Below, piece by piece: positions 11,762-22,400 of a stretch of DNA of 64,000 nt; position 1 is the first letter of the stretch; each line of letters opens with the position of its first letter. The translations under genes were made by a program, and so were the position numbers. Origin of the DNA: Blastomussa wellsi (lineage: Eukaryota > Cnidaria > Anthozoa > Scleractinia > Plerogyridae); contig OX393563.1 of the NCBI GenBank assembly GCA_947652115.1, forward strand, positions 2,870,818-2,934,817, in the 5' to 3' direction. The notes beneath the pieces are model-generated. The model saw only the letters and a program-made list of their open reading frames with translations, did no database searches and was not told the DNA's origin.

Positions 11762-11809
11762 GATTCGCTCCGACGAAGGGCTAACGCTCGAAACGTCAGC
11801 AATTGAATC
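11762..11809 (+). ncRNA. Hammerhead ribozyme-like motif (right arm of Penelope-like element)
   Basis: Order along the plus strand: GATTC GCT (stem I 5' side), CCGACGA, GGGC TAAC GCTC (stem II and loop), GAAA, CGTC, then AGC..GAATC (stem I 3' side). AGC pairs with GCT and GAATC with GATTC. The self-complementary ACGT after GAA would form stem III between two molecules, as known for minimal dimeric hammerheads in Penelope-like elements. One core base differs (CCGACGA instead of CUGANGA), so activity is doubtful. Confidence 0.62.
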
Positions 11810-12439
11810 TCTTTACGGTGGCCAATTGACATTATCAACCCAGTTGATAAAACCAAATTATATTGTTATACTTCCCACCGACGCAGCACCACAGTTTCGT
11901 TAGAAACTTACCCCCTCTATACAAATAGGAAGTCTACTGTTCACCACACTCTCCTCAAAATGCTGGACCATATCATTAGCAGTTACATGACCCAAAAACT
12001 GTGAACCAAAGTAACGTGTGACAACTTTGTTACCCTCCCAGTAACGAACATGAATTTTATTTTTTATTTATTTATTTTTTCTTCATAATATGTAATTTTC
12101 TACAGTGATCAGTAAACCTGTTTGTAGTTAGTTGTATGTGAATATTTTGTGACTGAACTTAACTGAACACAAGTAACAACATTGTAATTGTAGCGTATCT
12201 TTATAGTAAATAAATGTAGTGTAACTTTTAAAATTATAATTAGATTATTGTAATTCGTGATAAGTAGTGCATTGTAAGTAATGTATTTACGTATTGCTCT
12301 GTTGTGTATTGTATTATAAAACAACTGTTAAAAAAAATAAAATTAAAAAAAATATGTATATTTGAAGGCGTTAAATGCAGGAATGGCTCCGGGACACTTA
12401 GATTTTTTTAGACGTTTATTTTTAGACCTAAGAAAACAA

Positions 12440-12535
12440 TGTCAGTTATAAAAGCACAGAGGTGGAATCGATCCCGGGTAACTCAGATCACGAGCTATTC
12501 CCACTAACTACTACACTACCGAGGCCTGGCTGCCG
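12440..12535 (-). mobile_element. tRNA-like SINE head
   Basis: The minus strand shows GTGTAGTAGTTAGTGGGA as an A-box-like stretch and GGGATCGATTCCAC as a B-box-like stretch, with tRNA-like spacing. The cloverleaf is poor, so a tRNA-derived repeat is more likely than a gene. Confidence 0.5.
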
Positions 12536-12595
12536 AACACCGAAAATTTTAAGAATTTATCGTGTTTCCCTTACCATTCTTGAGAGCGAACCGCA

Positions 12596-12745
12596 TAACC
12601 GCAGTGCTTAGTAGGCTAACCGGAGTGCTATAGTAGGCTAACTGGATTGCTTAATAGGCTAACCGCAGTACTCAGTACGTTAACCGGATTGCTTAGCAGG
12701 CTAACCGCAATGTTATAATAGGCTAACCAGGGTGATTTTGTAGTC
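12596..12745. repeat. About 21-bp degenerate minisatellite
   Basis: Six to seven copies of a unit close to AACCGCAGTGCTTAGTAGGC (21-22 bp) lie just downstream of the dead LOTUS exon. Copies differ at several positions. Confidence 0.85.
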
Positions 12746-12749
12746 TAAT

Positions 12750-13224
12750 TTAGCTAACCAAACTCGTTCCCAGTACATTCCGAGCCCGGAGCCATTCACT
12801 GGTCACAGTGAATGGTTTATTTTCTGTAGTTGTTGCGACTGGTGATTTTGATGGCCGATTTGAATCCAATTTGATATGTTGAAATCTAGCATCATCGCCA
12901 GAAACCTTCTTGTCAGAAGATGCCAAGTCCATCTGTAAAACACGACTCAAGTACGGATCTTTTAATTTCATTTCAAAGTTATATAAGTGTTTTTTCTGAT
13001 TCCTGCACATGAATTATATCATGTGAGCCTTTCATTAAATCTTTGAACTTCTTTCCTTTCGTCAACACCCTATAGTGTTTATCAAAATTTCTTCTGAACC
13101 TGTTCTTGTACTTGTTCTTGAACATGCTTATATCCAAACAGTGTCCCTCGCAGGCACTTAGAATTTCAATAACTTCTTTCTTCAGTTCGGCTATTTTGGC
13201 AATTTTTTCCAAACTACTTGCCAT
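12750..13224 (-). pseudogene. Decayed duplicate of LOTUS-like gene exon 1
   Basis: From an ATG at 13224 the minus strand encodes MASSLEK..IAELKKEVIEILSA, CEGHCLDISMFKNKYKN and KFKDLMKGSHDIIHVQ, closely matching exon 1 at 5498-6164 (CEGHCLDLGNFKPEYKK, KLRDLMAELSDIVYL). After ESEK the frame ends. The match resumes one base off with EMKLKDP and KLDSNRPSKSPVATTTE, matching IKLKDS and KLDAKLPPKLPVSSTT. A one-base frameshift near 12985-12995 therefore breaks it. Exons 2 and 3 were not found nearby. It is a tandem duplicate in the same orientation as the parent; a sequencing error at the A-run is the alternative explanation for the shift. Confidence 0.8.
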
Positions 13225-13488
13225 GATGGTTAACTTGTCATTGAAGAATTACACTGCAGTGCTCCAGTCGTGCATTTGTACCACCGAATAGCCGGCGAAA
13301 AAGTGACAATGCAAGGCAAGCAGCTTTAATCAGGCGTTCCATTTCTCTCATGCCCAGTTCTTTCAACCGTTCCATGACGATCCAAAATGGCGGACTGACT
13401 GAGCATTGTTCGCGCTAAAATGTGAAGTAAAAAACCTGATTGTTGTATTACCTTCAAAAAGAAATAACAAGCGATAACCTTTGGAAGA
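13225..13488. promoter_or_regulatory. Divergent intergenic region, probable NUP214 promoter
   Basis: Only 264 bases separate the ATG of the dead LOTUS copy (minus) from the NUP214 ATG (plus), so this must hold the NUP214 promoter and 5' leader unless an upstream non-coding exon exists. No TATA box is evident. CCAAAATGGCGG at 13382-13393 resembles a YY1-type site, typical of housekeeping promoters. This is inference from position and motif only. Confidence 0.45.
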
Positions 13489-16400
13489 ATGGCAGATAGT
13501 GACGATGAAGAAATTCCTCCGGAGAGGGATGTGAAGGTATATTCGTTTTATGAGGACAGTGCCTGCCCTTTACGCTAGTAATAATTTAACTAAAATCTTA
13601 ATTAATTCTTCATAAGATTTCTGAAGATTGCAGTGACCTACAAACTTTGAAAGAGAAACTTAAAATAGCTACAAGCAGACTGTACAATTGTTTTCCTGGT
13701 CGCAAATGAGTGCTTTGGAGAAGGGTATTTTAAACAATTGTGAATGTGATCGATCGATGAATAAAATTGCACTTTTTTCTGATAGCTCGTGCCGTCCACA
13801 GTACCAGGGAACAACCTGGTGGCCATTTTTTTATTTGTTTTAAAGTCATTGGCTAGCTGTTGTGTATTTTTTGTTCTTTGGCATCAGTTCTTGTGTAGCG
13901 GTATTAAATCGAGGACAGCTGACCTGTTACCTCAGTTGGTAGTCTGACGGAGCGTCGGACTACATGTATACTGTGCAGGAGGTCTCAGGTTAGATCCCCA
14001 GACCGAACTAACACTTTATTTTATTTTTTTAGGATTTTAGCTTCAAGCAAATGAGGAAAATACGGATGTTTGATGCACCAACAAGTTTACCCACTGTTCG
14101 CTCAAGTTTGCTTGCTGCTTCATCCAAGTACGGCCTGATCTTTGTAGGCTGCCCCACAGGTACATTGTACAATGTAAATTATTTCAAACCAATATATGTG
14201 AGATTTACATGTAAAAAAAAACATTTCAGTTACAGTCAGAGCAATAGCGGCTGGTCAGCTGAATGCTTCCAACAAGTTGTGCATTGGAGTGGCTTTGTGG
14301 ATGCATCACATGCCTGTTGTTCCACCTGTTAAAATTGAAATCTAACAAAATCTTTAACCCAAAAAACCATTTGCTCTAGCTGAGTTGGTAGAGCATTGCA
14401 CCGGTATCGTGGACGGCACGGGTTTGAATCCCGTTGAAGCCCTGATTTTTCAGGCTTCTTCTTTCCAATTGCTTAAATTGGAAATTGACTGTGATGATCA
14501 TTCTTCACTTTCATTTATATCTGCAGTTCAAATATGAATTATATATTATAATATATAATACATTGTTTATTATTGAATTAGTGGCATGTTTGTACGTGGC
14601 CACATTAACACAGTCATGTTGAAGTAACTAGTTTGCACTCATGTACAATTTCAATTGATCTTATCAGGAATAAAAGTGATAAAAACTGAAACCATTGAAA
14701 GGATTAATGAGTCTGATGAAGGGAGCATGCAGAATACTGGTATGTTGCACTGGAAGTCAGTATTTTGTTCATGCACAAACCTTTACTGTATATAACTTAT
14801 TATAAATCTACATGACTGTACAGTACTAGCATTTTATCACAAATGCTGTTCTCTGATTAGCTACAGTAACTGCACATGATTGATTATTGCTCTCTAGCTG
14901 TTCTACTGTAGAAAGTTAGTAGGGGTTGTCAATAAAATGGTGTCTGTTCTTCATATTTTTGAAGTGTTTTCAGTGTCTATTCAAATGGAGGAGATTAATT
15001 TTAGATACTACAATTTTCAGTTGAGTGCAACACCACGCAAGTTTCCACACAAAGTTTTGACATTTCCGATGGTAACGAGAATGTATCCAATAGACACAGG
15101 CATGAACATGTGAGGAAAAACCATGTCAGTGCTAATAGGCTGTCGTTGAATGATTGTTTGTCAAATTTCAAAGTTTAAAGCAACGTCAGGCGACGTTACG
15201 GAAGTGTACTGATTGGCGATAAATAAATTTTGTATGCCTACACAAATTTGGTAAATTTAGCTTTTTTTATACAGCAAGGGTTTTTTTTTCAAGCCTTCTC
15301 AGTTTGTTAAGAGGATAAAATTTAATGATTTTCAGAAAATTAATTTCACACAAAAGCCGAGTCAGCCGTCAGTGTTGGCGGCTTGCTGAACATGTTTTAT
15401 TCTGATGGTTTGGCAAAGCAAAGCCATTTTTGACAACTTAATTGCACAAAGGTTTAATCTGCATCAGTTAAAAATACTGTAAAGAGTTGTGGCAGCGAAA
15501 AAATTATCTATCAGCAGTTCACTTCGTGATCACTCGTACAGAACATCGCCTGGCGTTGCTTCAAATTTTGAAATTTGACAAGCACTCATTCAACGTTTGA
15601 CAGCCAATTAGGAGACATTTTTTCTTCACATGTTCACGCTTGTTTCCACTGGATACATTCTCATTGCCATCGGAAACGTCAAAGTTTTGACGCCAAAACT
15701 TTGTGTGGTGGTGTCGCGCTCAACTGAAAATAGTAGTAATCCTATTGTTTAAACTTGCGCACATGAATTGAAATTATTTTCACAACCATTTTTTTCCCTT
15801 ACCCACAAATATTTTTGACCACATGAAAAAAAGAAACTGTCGCAATTTAGTGCTACTTGCTAAATTTTCGAACAGGTGGAAATAATTGATGATCTTCATG
15901 CAGAAATAAAAAACAATATTTTATAAATAATGAAATAAGGGGGATATATATGTTAACCACACTTGTTAAGTACAAGTTAAAAATGTGGAATTAAAATATT
16001 GTTAAGATTTAGATTATTTGCTATTGATTTCTATCCTGTGAAAATAATTATATTAATTTATTGTTAAACAAATATGTTATTGATACCTTATGTTTTTCAT
16101 TATAATTTTTATACTTATTTGGCTGCCTCAAAATAGGCTTTTGCCATTTTTGGTGTAGAAAGGGACATTTTGTAAAAGACGACTGCAAGATGGAAACTGG
16201 TTGGACATTCATTTACAGATCTTAAAATGGAAATTGCCTGTTACTTACATTCATGGTTTGACCTAGCTACAATGTACTAATAGTAAGAAACCTAATTCAA
16301 GAACTTCTCAAGTTACACACAGCTTATGAATCTTTGATTGAGTAGAACTAAAAAAGATCTTGCAGTAATTGTATTCTCAAGGGACAATTGAGGCTTTCCA

Positions 16401-19400
16401 TCAAAAACAATAGACCAGTTTCGTTATTTTAAAATTCAGCCTAAAACAATAGACCTCAGCATGAGGCTCCGGGGTATAAATTATAGAGTTTGTGGGATTT
16501 ATTCCCCCAGAACCTCACAGTGAATATTAAAATATTGAAATTGGCCTATTGTGGCCCAACAAATTTCACAAAACACCAATCAATGCTTTCTCCAGATGAT
16601 TACAAATTACTTACTGCCTTGCCTGTTACTGGTTATTCTTTCAGTGGTGCACTGTCCGTCGTCATTCATAGGGATTGGTCACTCTGTTCGGTTTGTTGGG
16701 ATAAGTAGTGATGATCATACTTTATCTGTGTGTTATGAGAATGGACACCACACTGTCATGGGGCTCTTTGATGTGCCAACCCTTGCAAGTTCTGTAAGTT
16801 GAAGTGAATATGATGATTTTACACTGGTTACATTGAATTATTATTCATTAATAAAGTAATGCTGGTTGCATGTTATGCAATGACTGCAACTTGTTCACTG
16901 TTCTTCTTATTTTATTTGTTGTTTCAGAGCCCTTCAAATGCCAAGTTTGGGGAAGTTAACCTGACAAGTGATACAGGTACATGTATATGGTTTTTATATA
17001 CTGTATGTCCAGAATAGTAAAATCATTTATAATAATTTATTTTATTATGTAACAGTTTTGGTGTACAGATTGAAGAGATTTCAATTGAAATAATTGTATT
17101 TACTACATTGCAGCTCACTCACTCGGGAGAAGTAGATTTGTTTCTTCCATGGCATGATTCAAACACTTAATTGTATATTGAACTTAATCACAATTATATT
17201 ACATTCAATAACTATGGTTTTTAATTTATTTTCAATGACTTTATTCAGTGAACAAATCATATGGAACATGACTATCATTTCAATGCTGTAACTTCACAAC
17301 AATGTTCAGTTCTTATAGTTCAACATAGTCTTGGTGCAAAGACTGTCGATTTGTACATATTAAATATGTCCATTTTTTCTGTTGCCATTTCTGCTGCTTT
17401 TTTTCAAGAACCTTTGATTTTTTGTGATAAATTAATATTTAGTGTAGCATTTGTTTGACATCTACAGGAGTGAGTGTTGGAAACCTTTTGTGGAATCCTG
17501 GCTTTCCTGGTATATTTGCTGTTTGCCTGAGTTCTGGTTCTGTGACTGTGATGGAACTGGCTGAAACAGAAATCAAAACACTGGCAACCCTGCCTGGAAG
17601 TGTCAAAGCAAATGCAAGTAAGTTATTATAAATAGAGATAACTGTTATTGATTGATGGTATAGCACAGCTGTTTCAGAGGCATGTGTTTATTTGATACTT
17701 ACATGTATACACCTGAACATGTACAGGTACAATGTCATAGCTTTTTGTAATAATACATGTACACACAGTTAAAAAGTTCATTAATTTTTTATCCTCCCAC
17801 TGTTCATTCCAAAATTGATGGTAGACAGGTCCCTTTTACAAAAAAAGGGAAAGAATCTGTCTGCCTTGTCCAAGAATCCGATTCTTACAATTCTATATTC
17901 AACATCTTTGGATGCTATGACCTGAATGCAGAAGGTTTCCTTATCGTGAGACGTGTGCTCTGAATGAAGTGATTTTAGGTCTTCAGTTCACCACCATGTA
18001 CATTACACACATTCAGTGTTTAATAGTTTTTCATAATTTTTCTTACATTTGTACATGTAATGCAAATGCATTCAGTGATGTATTCAATTCAATTCAATGT
18101 TTATTCACCACATATTTACATCACTTGATTAAAAAAGAAATAACAAAACAAAAGATAAAAGAAATAAGTGGTGAGGAGACCTCAAAAAACCTCAGGGCTT
18201 GTACTAAGAGGTCCCCTCGTTGATACATGACAAATTCAGATATATGATACCTTGGATATGTGCATGTGCATGTGATTTTGTTTAATTAATGTTCTTCCTA
18301 GTTTGTTGGAGTCCCAAAGGCAAACAGCTGGTTGTTGGTCATAGAGATGGCAGATTGACACAATATTCACAGGTAAATGACAGTGACTGAGTTAATTTAA
18401 GTAGTGCGACATGTTAACTAGGTTCACGGGCTGCACGTGTTTGTACCATGTCACTGATACATGTGAAATGTTTGGAAAATCTTTTGGAATCTCAAGTTCT
18501 GGTCTTTCCTCAGTAAACAATGGAAATATAAATTAGGTGCTGTACATATGCATGACTTTTGTACAGTAGGTATGGGAGAGGTTTTTAATCTACATGTGTG
18601 TGTCTTGTCTTCACCAAAGTCTGTAAGATAGAACCACTGTCTTCATAGGAAATATATCCACACCCTCCCACGAAGAAGTGGACGTTCAAGGGTGCTCTTA
18701 TACTGTACAGTACACATAGATAACTTTTTTTAAGTTTTAACATATGAACGTTAACTAGAATTTCTGGAGGGAAGGAGAGGTTGGGCGGCGGGAATATGAG
18801 AAAACCATCGACTGTTTACACCCCCAACCCAATAAAAAATCTCAGATATCTACTCTCAACCAGGTAGACTAAAAATAGTTGACATAAGCTACACATATAC
18901 ACACATGATTACACTAAATATTATTTGAATCACTCTAGGCACTCCAAGTGAAAAAGGAAATAGAATGTCCTGAAGTTTTCATTGATGATCCCCATTCAGG
19001 TAAGTAAGTTATACTTATTAATAGTAGGTACACAGGACATGTATAGGTACTCACACGCAAAAGAAAACTGTAAATAATTTTACCAAAAGTTAATTTTATG
19101 CCTGCACATACATTGTTAGACGACTTATGGTTAGTTCTTAACATAGGCTTATTATGAGTTTATCTCAAAAAATTTGTCACAATTGAATTTTCAATAGGAT
19201 TTACATGTAGTTGTTGGTCAAAAATGCAATAAATTTTAGTTAGATGCTGTAGATAACACTACAGTGTTAGGGCTGACATTTTTCAACTGATATTTTTTGT
19301 ATGCAGTGACAGATTTGCTGTGGATTACTGCTACGCTGTTTGCTGTTGTTTACTCAAGTTTTGAGGAAGGAGATACCCCAAAGTTTCAGCTTATATCTAC

Positions 19401-22400
19401 TCCTGTAAGTCAGAGGTTTCCATAACATGACACATTCTCTAGCAAGTAGACTCATGGCTAAAACTTAAGATTACATGGCTAGTAATTTCTGTTGCATTTA
19501 ATACTTTACAAGTCATTGTTTGTTATCTTTAGAAAAATGAACCAAGAGCCATCACCAACTTTGATGATATCTATTATGTGATGAGCGAAGAGCGGCAACC
19601 AATGTTTTATTTCAGAAACATTGCTGAATGGTGAGGAATATGTTGTTAAATATGCTTTCCAAAAAAGTGGCATGTAATCGTCATCAGATCATTTGTTATT
19701 GTACCAGTTGGCATAATGTGTGGCTAAATGTCATGATTTAGCCTTATGCAAAGTTAAACTTATTATTAAGCTAATTTGGCCTGTGGTCTCTACATGACCT
19801 GTGGGGTGGCCCACAGGGATTTCTAGGGGCCCCATTTGTCTTTTGCAATTGTGGCTTTATATGTGCATATCATTTTGCGGATTTTCTGCTTTTGTGCTAA
19901 ATCTTTGCGAATTCTTGCTCCATGTTCTTGGTTGGCTACCATGTAAGTCAGTAAGTTGTTTTTCTACACTGGACTTATTTCAGGGTGACAGTGCTGGTTA
20001 GTGGCCACTTGTGGGGGTGGTTCCCACTTCCAGGGTTTCCATGGATATGCTCCTCTCTGCTAATTACATCCCCACATCACTTATCTTTAAGGCACCAGCC
20101 CCCAAACTCATCTAGTGATGAACTGAACTGGCTTTCTCGATTAAGTCATTGTAATACATGCATGTGTGGCTTTCTTTTCATTCACATCCCAGCTCTTCTT
20201 GCAGGACTTTGTTGGTGTCAGCTTGTTCCAATGGGTTTGAAGCTGCTGTGATTGGAAAATATGGAGGAGAGGTAGGCAAAGAAATTAGCTTCTTTTATTA
20301 ATAGTGTTTGATCTTTATTTGCATGAAGGTTTTACATTGTGTAATTCCAGAAAATCCCAATTCTCCTCACAGAGGGTATTGCAAATTCTTGACTTAGACA
20401 TAAGACTGAGTGGAGTTACATGTATGGTACACCGTAAAGTGGCAATTAAGAGACCGTTCATATTTTAAGGGGTGCGGGGGGCTGGTGGAATTTAGTGGGG
20501 AGGAGGGGTGGCATCTTAAAAATATGGCTTCAAAGAGGTCGTCCGTAAAAATATGGTCCATAGCAGGGCTTCACTCAAAATAATTACATTCTAACACTAA
20601 AGCTTGCACATGTGCAAAACCATGAACCTGTTCTTTTAAGCACAGCCTTAACTATTGATGACGTACAATTTAACCATAATAATTACAATCACCTTTAAAC
20701 ATGATTTCCAGTCCGTTCTGAAATGTTAACAATTCCTGAGACTGCGCAGAAAGGACAGGAAATCAGCTTTAATTCCTTGCGACTGTGCATATATTTCGAC
20801 AGGCTTCAACCACCTGGGAAAAGTGGAATTTTGAGGAAACAGGCCGTGCAGAAATGCCTCTGACCAATAACAATGATGAGACGTTTCCCATGGGATTGGC
20901 CTTTGACTTCAGCTCAACTAGATCAATGGTTATAGGAGAGAAACAGCTTCCTCCTGCCCCCATAATGATGCTCCTTTCAACAGATGGTGTCTTATGCCCA
21001 TTTTATATGATAAATCAAACTCCCAATGCTAATATCAGTATAAGAAAGTCACTGGAACCTTTGCCACCAGGTGGACAAAGAAAGCAAATTGTGTCAAATA
21101 CAGGTAGGTACACTGTAATCTGTGTCACACTGTCACGTTCAAAAGTTTTCAGGCTCAGCACAAAAAAGGTGGAAAAATGAGGTTAAAAGCAATTTTACTA
21201 CTGTACTGTAAGTTAATGAGCAATGAGTCTGCAGTTAGCTCTCCTAGTGATCAGTTTTTACCAGGCTCAGATTTCTCCAATCCTGGACATTGTGGCATGC
21301 TGAGATGTCCTCCTAGCCAGGCAGTAGTATTCCAGAGTTATTTGTTTATAATAGCGAGTTCTTTTCCCTCCTCCCCCTTTCTTCCTTTTGACTAGTGTGA
21401 CAGGTGCTTGGGAATGGGAACTCATTGCTTCTTTGCAGGGATTGCCAGCCACAGGATGGAGCTTTCATTTTGTTGGCCAGCAGTCTCCAATTCCATGCAC
21501 CCATCTTAACCTTTTACAAGGCAGTTGGCTCACAGTAATTTTAAACAATAAAAATTTTATGGCACACAGTCACACAAAATGCATCATTAACTTTATACCT
21601 GGTTTCATTAACAGGACCTTCTTCAACTGGTACTGTAGGTGTGAACCCTCAAAGGAGTGTTTCATCTGAGCCAGGTACTACTGGGGACCTTCCAGTTGGT
21701 GCCTTTTCGTTTGCTAAACCAACTGTTTCGTCAGCATCTGGTCCATTGTCATCAGGGCTATCTGGAAACCTCCCTGTTGGTGCATTTTCATTTGCCAGTT
21801 CCAAACAACCTGTTTCCTTTTCACCGGGGACTCCAGTATCAGTGACAGCTTCAAGTGCCACAGCAAACACTTTTTCATTTGGCAGTTCCAAGCAAAATAA
21901 TCCTTCGACTTCTGGTCGTCCCTCACCAGGAATGCCAGGAAGTCTTCCAGCTGGTGCTTTCTCATTTGGCACCCCTAAAACTGTTTCTTCACCAGGGAAT
22001 GCCTCTGGTAGTGCCTTTTCATCAACAGGTCCGAAACAATCAGCAGCATTTAAACCTCCTGCACAATCCCACACCCCAGCAACAGAGTCAGGGAAGCCCT
22101 CAGGGAGTTCTCCACAGCTTGTAAAACCCACACCCTCCAGTCTAACCCATCCCATTAATCCTGGACTATCATCCTTTCAAAAACCTTCAATTGCCACTTC
22201 TGCTGAAGGACCAAGTCAAGCTCAGGTATAGTAAAATATGTTTACAGTTGCAGACATGCTCCTCCAGTGCCAGAAGACAATATTAAGTAACATTTTTCTT
22301 TGGGAGTGATTTTTTTGTTTCAGTGTGTGCCTACAAGTGTACCTAGTGGCTTGATCTGCATCATGAGGTTAACCTTTTGCCCAAAAAACTCTTCCCAGTT

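Larger units (their letters stand above)
11064..11931 (+). mobile_element. Penelope-like retroelement, truncated, with target duplication
   Basis: The element body is 11076-11919. The 12-bp direct repeat TACAAATAGGAA sits at 11064-11075 and 11920-11931. Removing the body and one repeat restores the surrounding transposase frame, which supports these limits. Inverted arms of about 180 bp (near 11076-11255 and 11677-11870) flank an internal coding piece. An extra end segment (11870-11919, ending TTACCCCCTCTA) also occurs in the copy at 32863-33000. Inverted long terminal repeats and a C-terminal GIY-YIG domain are characteristic of Penelope-like elements. Reverse transcriptase is absent, so the copy is 5'-truncated and dead. 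Confidence 0.88.
10288..12052 (-). pseudogene. hAT-like transposase remnant, interrupted
   Basis: Minus-strand frames on both sides of the Penelope-like insertion read as one protein family: YWEGNKVVTRYF and GHVTANDMVQHF upstream (12050-11932), then ISMDGPNVNWKFF, NMGSCGLHIVHNSF and LKFVNHRWLENKTVCERALE (11063-10288). This resembles a transposase-derived family common in invertebrate genomes; hAT-like is my best guess. The frame is disrupted by an in-frame stop just after YYLFKD (about 10851) and by the element at 11076-11919. The tail ends at 10288. No terminal inverted repeats of its own were identified. Confidence 0.65.

Noticed and set aside
13925..14470. Two tRNA-like heads as functional tRNA genes
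   Set aside because: The arms do not close into full cloverleaves. One lacks the TTCGA core, and the other recurs with its 3' hairpin at 56737-56825, as a SINE would.
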